DNA of 64,000 bases, taken from Sphaerospermopsis sp. SIO1G1 (lineage in GTDB: Bacteria > Cyanobacteriota > Cyanobacteriia > Cyanobacteriales > Nostocaceae). The notes under the pieces are model-generated. The model was not told the DNA's origin, did no database searches, and saw nothing but the letters and a program-made list of their open reading frames with translations. The stretch is from the NCBI GenBank assembly GCA_010672785.1, contig JAAHFX010000002.1:656886-720885 (forward strand), read 5' to 3'. Shown here in pieces: positions 54,829 through 63,758 of this stretch; positions within the stretch are counted from its first letter, which is position 1, and each line of letters starts with the position of its first letter. A program made the translations under genes and the position numbers.

Positions 54829-55175
54829 ATAATTAGGGCTTGCTGAAAAACTACTTTTCAATCTCTCGAAATAAAAAAAGTGCAAGGTTTTTTAGCACTT
54901 ATACCATTTCTTTATGAGGCTGCGCTTAATTTTTCAACTTATATTTTCCTCCTCTGCGTTCTCTGCTCCTCTGCGGTTAATTACCTGATAAATTTGGCGC
55001 ATCGGCGTTGCATCGTTGTGGGATGATAATCAAATTTGCATAAGCTGAAACTATTGATAAATAAGGGAAAAATTTTCCGTATATATTAACATCATCCCTT
55101 GATTGTGCAACACCGATTAAATTAAGATTCCCAGTCACCAATCACCAATCACTTTTTGCTACCAACCCTAAATAA
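54829..55175. other. Spacer between convergent genes with repeat remnants
   Basis: TTAGGGCTTGCTGAAAAAC at 54832 and GTGCAAGGTTTTTTAGCACTT near 54880 belong to the dispersed GTGCAAGGTTTT repeat. TCCTCTGCGTTCTCTGC near 54953 is a common cyanobacterial repeat. At 55118-55170 ATTAAATTAAGATTCCC, CCAATCA heptamers and CACTTTTTGCTACCAACCC form the start of the composite repeat. No gene is seen. Confidence 0.55.
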
Positions 55176-57038
55176 TTATTGAATTTGACTTCGCCATTTA
55201 TTAATTGCATCTTGAGCATCTTCATAAACAATTGTTGCATCAGGTATTAATGAGGCTGTGTCAATAGCTTTCATAAATTCTCCCTGATCAGCACGCATTT
55301 TCGCTAATCTAAAAATTTCTTCACTCCATTGATTAATATACTGTTGAGCAATTTCAAATCCTGGTTGTTGAGGGTTTATTTGTTGAGCTACAGAGATTGC
55401 TTGGTTATAAGTAGATGCTTTTCCTGTTTGAATTAAAGCTTGGGCATTATTTAAGATTATTTGATTATTTTGATATTGCTGTTCTTCTAACTGCCATTTT
55501 TCAATTGCTACTTGTACTTGGGAATAAATAGGGTAGTTATTATTAATTAATTCTGTTGTTTTAATAGCATCACTGTATTTTCTTTGTTGTGCTTTTTCCT
55601 CAGCTAAATCTAAAATCATTTGATTCCAAACTTGAATATTTGCCTGTGCTTGTTGGTAACTAGGTTGGTTAGGAGTAATTGTTTGAGCCGACGCGATCGC
55701 CTGACTTAAATCACTAGCATTTTGAGGATCTAGAGACATTTTTTCTAGCTGGGAAATCGCCTGATTGTGTGCTTGTGAATTAGTTTCAGGAATCTGATCA
55801 ATCTTCTCTGGTGGTTGAGTGGGAGGATTACTAGATAAACCAGAATTTGCTGTTGTATCAGTATTTTGATTTAAAGAAGTAGAAACTTTATTGAAACGAA
55901 AACTAGCTTGATTCAGCAGCAAAAAAGTAGTCAGTAAACCAAAAATAAACATACTGCCCCCACCCCAAAGAATAAATTGTTGCCAGATGGGTTGACTAGA
56001 TTGGGATTGAGGTTGGGCATAATTTTTAGCAGCACCAGGAATAAATCTTGAACCGGTGTTTAATTCTGTAGAAGTAGCTAAGGTAGATTGAGATTTGCTA
56101 TTGTCATTACCAGAGCTATTAGTAATAGTAGTTTTTTGGAAAAATTGAGAGCTATAATTGTCTGCCCACCAAGCCTTATATTTCGATGGTTGAGTTGCTG
56201 GAGTTTGCGGAATTGCAGAACCAAGAACTGCAAAACTTTCTTCAGGAAAAATATTGGCTGACTGATTTTCTAGATTATTTTCTGTGACTTCTAAAATTGT
56301 ATTTGGAGTAGAAAATGGCAATATTTCAGCAGCATTTTCAGCAATAAAAATTGCTGGATTTTGAATCGGCCGCCAATGATGTTGACAAAACTGTGGAGTT
56401 AAAGAATTAACATAAGCTGATAAATCGTTTAAATTGCCTCCAGGACAAGAGTTTAAAGCAGCTAATAAAGCAGCAGTAAAAAATCCATGACCAAGTTCTT
56501 GACTCTCATGGGAAAATTGCTGTGGCTGACAAGAAAGCATGACAGAGATATTTAACTCTTTAGCTGCATTGAGAGTATCTTCACCCACAGGGGTATTTGC
56601 TTGTGTACCAAAAGCACGATTGATATCAAAAATAAAAACTGAATTTAAGTTGGCATTGGCAATACGTTCTAGAATTTTTCTGATTTCAATGCCAGTATCT
56701 AAAACCTGATCAGGATTACCATCACAGGGCATTAAATAATCTTTGTCATTGTAATTAACCGCGTAACCACTGAAGAAAAACCATAAATAGTCTTGAGGTA
56801 GCCAAGATTTAACTGCTAAACCATCCAAAAAAAACAGAATACTATCTCTAGTTGGGTGAGAAGACTGATCACCCACTGGAGGAGAAGAATTTGTCATCAG
56901 TAAGCAGTTTTCGGCTAAAAAACCTGCCCCCATGACCAAAAAATCCCTTAGAGACTCCGCATCATTTTGAGCGTAACTTAAAGGTTGAAAGAATTGATAT
57001 TGATTAATGCCGATGGCAATTGCCCAGTAATTTGTCAT
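55176..57038 (-). CDS. Caspase-like protein without catalytic His-Cys dyad
   Basis: 620 residues. The N-terminal 245 residues match the peptidase C14 (caspase/metacaspase) fold: WAIAIGINQYQ at the first strand, then FFFSGYA at about 87-93 where active enzymes have SGHG (His replaced by Tyr92), and FIFDINRAFG at about 136-144 where they have DACHS (Cys replaced by Asn140). A transmembrane helix (about 355-375) follows a disordered linker. The C-terminal 200 residues have repeated IxxWNxxI-type helices, TPR-like. The protein should be membrane-bound and proteolytically inactive. Cyanobacteria have similar pseudo-caspases with a Tyr in the His place. Confidence 0.9.
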   Translation of the reverse strand: MTNYWAIAIGINQYQFFQPLSYAQNDAESLRDFLVMGAGFLAENCLLMTNSSPPVGDQSSHPTRDSILFFLDGLAVKSWLPQDYLWFFFSGYAVNYNDKDYLMPCDGNPDQVLDTGIEIRKILERIANANLNSVFIFDINRAFGTQANTPVGEDTLNAAKELNISVMLSCQPQQFSHESQELGHGFFTAALLAALNSCPGGNLNDLSAYVNSLTPQFCQHHWRPIQNPAIFIAENAAEILPFSTPNTILEVTENNLENQSANIFPEESFAVLGSAIPQTPATQPSKYKAWWADNYSSQFFQKTTITNSSGNDNSKSQSTLATSTELNTGSRFIPGAAKNYAQPQSQSSQPIWQQFILWGGGSMFIFGLLTTFLLLNQASFRFNKVSTSLNQNTDTTANSGLSSNPPTQPPEKIDQIPETNSQAHNQAISQLEKMSLDPQNASDLSQAIASAQTITPNQPSYQQAQANIQVWNQMILDLAEEKAQQRKYSDAIKTTELINNNYPIYSQVQVAIEKWQLEEQQYQNNQIILNNAQALIQTGKASTYNQAISVAQQINPQQPGFEIAQQYINQWSEEIFRLAKMRADQGEFMKAIDTASLIPDATIVYEDAQDAINKWRSQIQ

Positions 57039-57251
57039 TCCGCTCTTGGTCGGCTTGTGTTTAGTAAACTCAGATTAGCAAGTGTTTAGCTATTAGCTAT
57101 TATTTTTTAGCTTTTTGAAGCTTATTCAAAAATCAAATCACAATTTTAACATTGACAAATTGGTGAATTCTTTTAACTTGTGGATTCCGACTTCTGAATT
57201 CTGACTAAAGTAGTTCTGATGAAGTTAATATATCGGGGAATACCAGCATGA

Positions 57252-57845
57252 GTGAAAAATACTCCATTAACGTTCACAAAAGTTAGAAATATTATGAACA
57301 ATATGAACAAGATTTACCATCAAAAATCATCATCGCCACTCCCCTTTTCATTTATTAACCAATTTGGCAGGAAAACCCGAATATTTCAAGGGGTAATTTG
57401 GCTTACTTTTGCTGTTCCTCTCTGGTTAGTTACCGAAGCGATCGCCCCTCAAGCGGTACAAGCTTATACTGCTAGAGTCAATCTCGCAATCACCCGTTTA
57501 CCAGAAGAAACCTATCAAACGGTTTTAAGGCGAGCAGAAATAGTTGCTAGAGCAGCTGCTCAACGCAGTTTTGACCAGGATATTTTAGTTACTGAAGTTT
57601 CTATTATGGTTACCGCACAAAATCAAGGAATGGTGGCCCCAGTTCTAACATTGGATGTCAGTCGAGAACAATGGAAAAAAAGCCCTGATCCCCGACGTTG
57701 GGCAAATTATTTTAAAACTGCCAAAATGTTATTACTGTTTGACAAACCCAAAACCCCAGAAGAAGCAGAACCCGCTGCTAACGCTGCAACTCCAGCCCCG
57801 ATAAGCAATAATTCGGAAATCATAACCCCCAAACAACCACAATAA
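57252..57845 (+). CDS. Exported protein of unknown function
   Basis: Up to 197 residues. The first in-frame start is the GTG at 57252; the ATG at 57294 (residue 15) or 57303 is more likely because it directly precedes a basic region and a hydrophobic segment (IWLTFAVPLWLVTEAIAPQAVQA, about 49-71), a signal peptide-like stretch ending in VQA-Y. The mature part (about 72-165) has TARVNLAITRLPEETYQTVLRRAEIVARAAAQ and a beta-rich middle, followed by a Pro/Ala-rich tail. It is conserved in cyanobacteria without known function, as far as I can tell. It is followed by rpmF after 65 bases. Confidence 0.75.
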   Translation: MKNTPLTFTKVRNIMNNMNKIYHQKSSSPLPFSFINQFGRKTRIFQGVIWLTFAVPLWLVTEAIAPQAVQAYTARVNLAITRLPEETYQTVLRRAEIVARAAAQRSFDQDILVTEVSIMVTAQNQGMVAPVLTLDVSREQWKKSPDPRRWANYFKTAKMLLLFDKPKTPEEAEPAANAATPAPISNNSEIITPKQPQ

Positions 57846-57909
57846 AATTGAAAAATACAATTGATCGCTTAGAATAGAAAGGTTGTCAAGAATCACGATA
57901 TCCGCTATC

Positions 57910-58080
57910 ATGGCAGTTCCTAAGAAGAAAACTTCAAAATCTAAACGAGATAAACGCCGCGCTAACTGGAGACACAAAGCAGCTGTTGAAGCTGAAAAAG
58001 CACTTTCTCTGGGAAAATCAATTCTGTCTGGACGTTCTAACTTCATCTATCCCACAGAAGAAGAAGAAGAAGAAGAGTAA
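57910..58080 (+). CDS. rpmF: 50S ribosomal protein L32
   Basis: 56 residues. The ATG at 57910 gives the family start [21 protein letters not shown] longer frame from 57883 adds nine residues unlike L32. The C-terminus is a run of Glu residues, typical of cyanobacterial L32, which lacks the zinc-binding Cys residues of the other form. It is a structural part of the large ribosomal subunit near the peptidyl transferase centre. Confidence 0.97.
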   Translation: MAVPKKKTSKSKRDKRRANWRHKAAVEAEKALSLGKSILSGRSNFIYPTEEEEEEE

Positions 58081-58368
58081 TATTGTCTGGTTAAGGAAAA
58101 GCACATACCATTCTGTTCAGGGAGTGCTTTTTCCTTGCTTAATCAACTAATAACTGAATAAGTAATAAAATTGGTATAAATAGGATATGCTGAAAAAGTT
58201 ATCTGTGTAGACTAGGGAACTCTTAACAGGCAACAGGGAACAGTTTCAAGAGTTCGGTAGTAACAACTTTTCCTTGAAAGCAGAAATTAAATGCAAAGTT
58301 TTGGAGTTGCCACCTTATGACAGCTTGCACTTTTTAAAAGCTAAAATAGCTAAAACCCTTTACCTGTT
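58081..58368. other. Spacer with a dispersed repeat
   Basis: About 58195-58340 is a copy of the repeat with GTGTAGACTAGGGAAC, CAGGGAACAGTTTCAAG and AGTTCGGTAG. Just after rpmF the GGAAAAGCAC...GTGCTTTTTCC pair (58096-58133) is a strong hairpin followed by TTGCTT and is probably the rpmF terminator. No gene is supported. Confidence 0.55.
58096..58133 (+). terminator. Hairpin terminator after rpmF
   Basis: GGAAAAGCAC (58096-58105) pairs with GTGCTTTTTCC-type sequence (about 58123-58133), giving a stem of about ten pairs with the T-rich right side. It lies 15 bases after the rpmF stop, the place of an intrinsic terminator. Confidence 0.7.
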
Positions 58369-58956
58369 ATGAAATATTTTCATAAACCCAGTCCAGAAGA
58401 AAGTGAAAGAGTCCCCCCAGGACAACATTTAGCTAAAGGTTTTCCAGTTTTAACTTATGGTACAATCCCCCAAATAAACCTTGAAGATTGGGAATTTAAA
58501 GTCTGGGGTTTAGTAGAACCTACTGTGTTTAAATTTTCTGATTTTTTAGCTTTACCCCAACATGAATTTACCGCAGATTTTCACTGTGTCACTAGATGGT
58601 CAAAATTAGATGTGAAATGGACAGGAATTAAAGTAACTGATTTGATCAGTTTGTTAGACATAGATAAAAAAGCTGCTCATGTTTTGCAATATTGTTATGG
58701 TGGTTATACTACCAATGTTGAGTTCAAAGATTTTGTGAGAGAAGATAATTTTTTTGCGCTGAAACTCTATGGTGAACCATTATCCCCAGAACATGGTGGC
58801 CCCATGAGATCAGTTATTCCCCATCTTTATGCTTGGAAAAGTGCAAAATGGATTAATGGTTTAGAATTTACAGAACAAGAAAAATTAGGTTTTTGGGAAG
58901 AAAACGGTTATCACAGTCGTGGTGAACCTTGGGGAGAAGAAAGATATCAGAATTGA
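58369..58956 (+). CDS. Sulfite-oxidase-like molybdopterin-binding protein
   Basis: 195 residues, shorter than sulfite oxidase but holding its molybdopterin-binding domain. The molybdenum ligand Cys is in DFHCVTRWSKLDVKWTGI (near residue 73), the family signature. LYGEPLSPEHGGPMRSVIPHLYAWKSAKWI (near 135-165) contains further cofactor-binding residues. No signal peptide is seen, so it is probably cytoplasmic, unlike MsrP. The reaction is unknown; relatives oxidise or reduce small sulfur compounds. Its stop codon lies at the start of the 148-bp tandem repeat. Confidence 0.93.
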   Translation: MKYFHKPSPEESERVPPGQHLAKGFPVLTYGTIPQINLEDWEFKVWGLVEPTVFKFSDFLALPQHEFTADFHCVTRWSKLDVKWTGIKVTDLISLLDIDKKAAHVLQYCYGGYTTNVEFKDFVREDNFFALKLYGEPLSPEHGGPMRSVIPHLYAWKSAKWINGLEFTEQEKLGFWEENGYHSRGEPWGEERYQN

Positions 58957-59534
58957 TGTAAAAAATTAGAGTAATGTAGTAAGCTCTTCAGAGCTTAATT
59001 TAAGACTAAATTCCTAACTACGTGCTTTAATTAGTTACTTAACCACCAATTATTTTTTTCAAAAGTGATAACTTACCTTGATATGGTGCAGAATTTAAAA
59101 TTGATGTAAAAAATTAGAGTAATGTAGTAAGCTCTTCAGAGCTTAATTTAAGACTAAATTCCTAACTACGTGCTTTAATTAGTTACTTAACCACCAATTA
59201 TTTTTTTCAAAAGTGATAACTTCCCTTGATATGGTGCAGAATTTAAAATTGATGTAAAAAATTAGAGTCATGTAGTAAGCTCTTCAGAGCTTAATTTAAG
59301 ACTAAAGTCCTAACTACGTGCTTTAATTAGTTACTTAACCACCAATTATTTTTTTTAAAAGTGATAACTTACCTTGATATGGTGCAGAATTTAAAATTGA
59401 TGTAAAAAATTATAGTAATGTAGTAAGCTCTTCAGAGCTTAATTTAAGACTAAAGTCCTAACTACGTGCTTTAATTAGTTACTTAACCACCAATTATTTT
59501 TTTCAAAAGTGATAACTTACCTTGATATGGTGCA
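58953..59534. repeat. 148-bp tandem repeat, about 3.9 copies
   Basis: Units start at 58953, 59101, 59249 and 59397, each beginning TTGATGTAAAAAATTA, with an exact period of 148. The last copy is complete to about 59534. Copies differ at only a few bases. Each carries the hairpin AAGCTCTTCAGAGCTT and a copy of the last 17 codons or so of the aldehyde dehydrogenase gene, including its stop. The array fills the spacer between two convergent genes. The left edge starts within the sulfite-oxidase-like stop codon. Recent tandem duplication is likely. Confidence 0.95.
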
Positions 59535-60868
59535 TAGCGCCAGTTAATATCAAATAGAAAGGTGTTTTTTAAGACACTTTTATAATGGGAAAAAGTATCA
59601 AAACTGGCTTTACCATGATAACTACCTATCCCACTATCACCTACACCACCAAAGGGTAAAGAAGAAATTCCTACTTGCATAACAGTGTCATTAATACAAA
59701 CACCACCTGATGACGTGGTTTGCAGTATTTTTTGTTGTAGGTTTTTATTATCAGAAAAGATATATAAAGCGAGAGGTTTGGGTTTGGAGTTAATCAAATT
59801 AATTGCTTCTTCAATCTCCGTATATTCAATTATCGGTAAAATGGGCCCAAAAATTTCCTCTTCCATGATTGAATCATTTAAAGAAACATTTTCTAGCAAT
59901 GTCGGTGCGATATAAAGTGATTCGGGATTAGTTTTTCCACCTACTATAATTTTTCCATATTCTAGGAATTTTGTTAATCTATCAAAATGTCTTTTACTAA
60001 TTATTCTCGGGAAGTCTGGGCTAGTTTCTGGGTTTTCTCCATAGAATTCAATCAGACATTTTTTTAACCCATTCACTAAATTAGATTTGATTTTTTTGTT
60101 AACTAATAAATAATCAGGTGCTATACAAGTTTGTCCAGCATTAATAAATTTACCCCAAATAATACGTTTAATAGTATGCTCAAGATTAATTTGAGTATCA
60201 ACAATACAAGGACTTTTACCACCTAATTCTAAAGTTACTGGTGTTAAATGTTTTGCTGCTGCGGCCATGACTATTTTACCGATAGCTGTACCACCAGTAA
60301 AAAAGATGTGATCAAATTTTTCTGCTAATAATTTTTGACTTGTTTCTACACCACCTTCAACAACTGTGATATATTCGGATGGATAATATTTACTAATCAG
60401 TTGTGATGCTAATTTAGCGGTATTAGGTGCAATTTCTGAAGGTTTAATAATAGCACAATTTCCCGCTGCGATCGCACCAACTAAGGGTGAGATAATTAAC
60501 TGAAAGGGATAATTCCAAGGAGAGATAATTAACACTACTCCTAGAGGTTCAGCATATATCTTGGCTGAGTAGTTGAAAAACTCGAAGGGAACAGCCGATT
60601 TTTGTGGTTTAGCCCATTTTTTTAGATTTTTGATAGTAAAGTCAATTTCTTTAATTACACCTATTTCTGTAGCATAGGTTTCAAATTCTGATTTTCTTAA
60701 ATCGGCTTTTAATGCTTCTTGAATAGCTTGTTTATTCTCGACTACTAGCTGTTTGAGGATTTTTAATTGTGCTAAACGAAAATTTACATCTTTGGTTATA
60801 GCAGTTGTAAAAAATTCTTTTTGCTTGGTGAGAATTTCTTGGATGTTGCTTGTTTCTAGGGTAATCAT
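59483..60868 (-). CDS. Aldehyde dehydrogenase, class 3-like
   Basis: 461 residues. It oxidises aldehydes, probably long-chain fatty aldehydes, with NAD(P)+. Visible landmarks are the WNYPFQL (near 120) and ELGGKSPCIV (near 216) motifs, the catalytic Cys in GQTCIAPDY (near 247) and EEEIFGPILP (near 338). The length and hydrophobic C-terminal end resemble class 3 and fatty aldehyde dehydrogenases, such as the cyanobacterial AldE type. The start is the ATG at 60868. The 3' end lies in the last copy of the 148-bp tandem repeat. The gene is single. Confidence 0.95.
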   Translation of the reverse strand: MITLETSNIQEILTKQKEFFTTAITKDVNFRLAQLKILKQLVVENKQAIQEALKADLRKSEFETYATEIGVIKEIDFTIKNLKKWAKPQKSAVPFEFFNYSAKIYAEPLGVVLIISPWNYPFQLIISPLVGAIAAGNCAIIKPSEIAPNTAKLASQLISKYYPSEYITVVEGGVETSQKLLAEKFDHIFFTGGTAIGKIVMAAAAKHLTPVTLELGGKSPCIVDTQINLEHTIKRIIWGKFINAGQTCIAPDYLLVNKKIKSNLVNGLKKCLIEFYGENPETSPDFPRIISKRHFDRLTKFLEYGKIIVGGKTNPESLYIAPTLLENVSLNDSIMEEEIFGPILPIIEYTEIEEAINLINSKPKPLALYIFSDNKNLQQKILQTTSSGGVCINDTVMQVGISSLPFGGVGDSGIGSYHGKASFDTFSHYKSVLKNTFLFDINWRYAPYQGKLSLLKKIIGG

Positions 60869-60979
60869 ATTTTTATCCTTGTTTATGTCGCTCAGAGTTT
60901 TAGAGTTAGAAAGATTGCTTATTTATGAAAATTGTATTTTTATAAGTCTCTAGTATTGTATACTATTGAATGATTATCA

Positions 60980-62125
60980 TTAAAGTTTGGTGAATTTTTG
61001 CCTAAACAGATTAACTTGTGAAAATACAGCTTGGTAGCTAAATTTTATTATCTGTAAATACAAGAATGAACGACAGATAAATAGAATGTCAACTAAAAGA
61101 TAAAGTGTAAAGTTGACTCCTGGATTGTTTTCTATTATATAACTACTATAGATTATATAAATTATATAAGTGAGTATGTAAGATAATATAGATATATATA
61201 GCCAAGGTAAATATTTTTCGATTTTTCTCCCTTTCCTAGCAACTTCTCTATGTTGTCTTTTTAAGTAGGATGATAAGCTTGATAGTACATTCCACACTCC
61301 CCAAAGATTATACAAAGGAATGGAAAAACTTAGTACAGCTTTATTAGGGCTAATTGGGTAGTTAGTAGAGGTTTTTATGATGGTTTTGTGAAGACAATAA
61401 ACCCAAATAATTAATATTAGGTAAATTAATTTTTCTAAGTAACTTTGACCTATTTTTAATGTATCCCAAAATTGATAAAATATATAGAATATTTGATCTA
61501 ACCAACTAGATAAAATTCCTGTAGTATCCGTAATATTTATGATTGTATAAAATAATCGCGATTTGACTATCAATCTATCATAAATAATAGTTACTGTAAA
61601 TAGAGTTTGAATAGTAATAACTAACCATGATAAGATAATAATAATATAGCTAATTATTTGTAAATACTTAGCTGATTGCCAAAGTGCTTCTATTTCTGCT
61701 AGTGGTTTTTTACTAACATGAATAATTGCACTATTGGAATTGGATTTAATTGGAACTATTGGTTTTTTTGATATTTCTTGCGTTTTAATATTGGTTATAT
61801 TTGATGTGACTGCATCAGATGGAAATGCAGATTTTAATTGGGATGTAAAATTTACTTCCTGTTGCCATTGTATAGGATTTTGTCCAGCAATTTTTCCAGA
61901 AATTACTAAAGTAGAATAAGTGGCAAGATTTAATTTATTCAATCCTCTATAAATATATTTAACTATTGCTACTTGATTTAGTTCTTTTTGTGATTCCACA
62001 ATTACAATTAGTTTATCACGATCAACGGTTACCTTCGCTCTAATATTGTGGTGATTTAAGGCTTGGTTGATAAGTTCAGAAATTGCTGTTATATCACCTG
62101 TTTTAGCTAAATTTACAAGGTTCAT
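60980..62125 (-). CDS. Multi-pass membrane protein of unknown function
   Basis: 381 residues. The first 110 residues are soluble (NLAKTGDITAISELINQALN starts a helical pattern found in several cyanobacterial hypothetical proteins). After a linker, about five or six hydrophobic helices fill residues 155-370 (SYIIIILSWLVITIQTLF, LIYLILIIWVYCL, LYLLVDILFI and others). AVLSFSIPLYNLWGVWNVLSSLSSYLKRQ near 265 is reminiscent of DUF4328-type membrane proteins, but this is uncertain. It follows ureA in the same orientation with a 90-base gap, at the place where ureB would be expected. Confidence 0.75.
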   Translation of the reverse strand: MNLVNLAKTGDITAISELINQALNHHNIRAKVTVDRDKLIVIVESQKELNQVAIVKYIYRGLNKLNLATYSTLVISGKIAGQNPIQWQQEVNFTSQLKSAFPSDAVTSNITNIKTQEISKKPIVPIKSNSNSAIIHVSKKPLAEIEALWQSAKYLQIISYIIIILSWLVITIQTLFTVTIIYDRLIVKSRLFYTIINITDTTGILSSWLDQIFYIFYQFWDTLKIGQSYLEKLIYLILIIWVYCLHKTIIKTSTNYPISPNKAVLSFSIPLYNLWGVWNVLSSLSSYLKRQHREVARKGRKIEKYLPWLYISILSYILTYIIYIIYSSYIIENNPGVNFTLYLLVDILFICRSFLYLQIIKFSYQAVFSQVNLFRQKFTKL

Positions 62126-62215
62126 TCTACATTCATTCAGTAGATAAATCGCAGATTATTTTCCAGATTAACTAACTAATTAATCATATTAATAGTGAGA
62201 GCATTTGCTCAATTA

Positions 62216-62518
62216 TTAACGAATAGGATTATAAATGATCACTAATTTTATTTGTTCTGGAAAAGTTGCCTCTACCTGAATTTCTGTCAACATTTCTGGT
62301 ACTCCTTCCATCACATCATCACGAGTTAATAAACTTGAGCCATAATTCACTAATTCATCTAAATTTTGACCATTCCTCGCTCCTTCTAAAATAGCTGCGG
62401 AAATATAAGCTACCGCTTCGGGATGATTCAGTTTTAAGCCTTGTTCTTTGTGTCTTTCTGCGACTAAACCAGCAGTAAATATTAATAGTTTATCTTTTTC
62501 TCGAGGTGTAAGCTGCAT
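62216..62518 (-). CDS. ureA: Urease subunit gamma
   Basis: 100 residues, matching the gamma subunit of urease, which splits urea to ammonia and carbamate as part of a gamma-beta-alpha complex with nickel in the alpha subunit. [35 protein letters not shown] and [18 protein letters not shown] are family signatures. The length is typical. ureB and ureC do not follow; a membrane protein gene does. The other subunits must lie elsewhere for the enzyme to be complete. Single-gene placement of ureA also occurs in some cyanobacteria. Confidence 0.96.
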   Translation of the reverse strand: MQLTPREKDKLLIFTAGLVAERHKEQGLKLNHPEAVAYISAAILEGARNGQNLDELVNYGSSLLTRDDVMEGVPEMLTEIQVEATFPEQIKLVIIYNPIR

Positions 62519-62827
62519 TTTTTCATCCTGATGATTTTTCAGTTGTCAGATACTTAGTCTATACTTAACACATTAACAATTCTGACCGGGTGACAAGAGA
62601 GCTAAAGTTAAGACAAGGTGTAGGGTGTGGTAAAAATTAACTCTTTAAAAATCTCAATCCAAAATCGGGGAAGCATCAAAAACCTGATGTGATGAACTGA
62701 CAAGAAATAAATTAACCCAATCACTGTCACCACAATGACAATCTTTTTATCCCTACACCCTGCAAGAAAGCACCCTGCCTAGTTTTTACCTTGTCACCTG
62801 GTAAGATGTTCACCAACACCCCATACT
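62519..62827. other. Spacer with a MITE-like element
   Basis: Most of the spacer is the element at 62589-62798. The 70 bases next to ureA should hold its promoter. No gene is supported. Confidence 0.6.
62589..62798. mobile_element. MITE-like element, GGTGACAAG family (copy 2)
   Basis: A 210-bp element with ends GGTGACAAG (62589-62597) and CTTGTCACC (62790-62798). It is the inverted relative of 43670-43839: TTAACTCTTTAAAAAT, CCAAAATCGGG and CTAGTTTTTACC appear in the corresponding order. An additional AT-rich stretch of about 40 bases is present in this copy. Confidence 0.8.
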
Positions 62828-63556
62828 CTATTCTGGATTTATACCCAGAGATTGTAATTTCTCAGCTAGTTTTTGCGATCGCATTTCTGCCAATTGGGCG
62901 CGTTTTTCAGCTGCCTGAATTTGTTCTTCTGGGGTGAGATAACGTTCTCCAGCTTGATTGTACCAATATAGCCATTCCCTAACTACACCGCCATAACTAC
63001 CCTGTTCACAGCCAATACCTAAACCAATTTCTGGTAACCATACAGGATTACTCGGTTGTAGTTCATATCTACCATTCACTAACTTGTGTACTTCCAAGCG
63101 GGGTTTACGGCGACGACGGGAAGAATAAATTACATAGTAAAGTACACCTAAAGCCGCATATTCATCTAGCTTAACACTGTACTCTTTGCGATAATTAGGA
63201 GAAACTACCTCTAACACCCAAAGAGGGACAACATTTTCATCCCACAACACATAACTAGGACGTAGCTCTTCATCATAACAACGCTCTACCCCCAAACTTA
63301 AAAAAGCATCTGGCACAATTGGTAATTCATCTGGGTGATAATAAATACCCATATCCACACCAAAAAACCAGTCCATACGTTCTGCCCAAAGTGTTAGCAG
63401 CGTAGCCTTAAGTAATGCTGGTATTAGTTCTTGCAGTTCGTTATCCACAGGTGTTTCATCCGAGTCTGGTAGTTCTTCAGCAGAGGGTAAGTACCTAGGC
63501 AGGTTGAAATTCAAAATCATGACTTTCTGCTCCAAAATGCGGACAATCACTGACAT
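62828..63556 (-). CDS. Uma2 family protein (DUF820, nuclease-like)
   Basis: About 230-242 residues. The Uma2/DUF820 family has a PD-(D/E)XK-type nuclease fold and is greatly expanded in cyanobacteria. The motif residues are visible in IVPDAFLSL (Asp near 82), WVLEVVSPN (Glu near 115) and the following Lys in SVKLDEYAALGV. The C-terminal 35 residues form a charged coiled-coil-like helix typical of the family. A start at the ATG at 63520 (residue 13, MILNFNLPRY) is also plausible. Function is unproven; a mobile-element or DNA-repair link has been suggested for the fold. It is divergent from serA. Confidence 0.9.
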   Translation of the reverse strand: MSVIVRILEQKVMILNFNLPRYLPSAEELPDSDETPVDNELQELIPALLKATLLTLWAERMDWFFGVDMGIYYHPDELPIVPDAFLSLGVERCYDEELRPSYVLWDENVVPLWVLEVVSPNYRKEYSVKLDEYAALGVLYYVIYSSRRRRKPRLEVHKLVNGRYELQPSNPVWLPEIGLGIGCEQGSYGGVVREWLYWYNQAGERYLTPEEQIQAAEKRAQLAEMRSQKLAEKLQSLGINPE

Positions 63557-63758
63557 TTTCTTCCTGCTACGGCATTATTTGGCTATGGCGAGGCATAATA
63601 TCTGAAGTGAAGTTTTCTGAACCCATGATTATGGAATACATTTAATGCCTAGTTTAATATCAAAACAGATAATTACAGATATTTTTTGCTGAATTGTTGC
63701 AGATAAGCACTAAACTTAAAAGTCTCGTAGAGAAAAAATAATTATAAATGAAGTAATC

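Noticed and set aside
57732..58046. 104-residue minus-strand frame over rpmF
   Set aside because: Antisense of the exported-protein gene and rpmF; rpmF is unmistakable on the plus strand.
58953..59534. CRISPR array with 148-bp period
   Set aside because: The whole 148-base unit is repeated, with no variable spacers, and it includes gene-end sequence.
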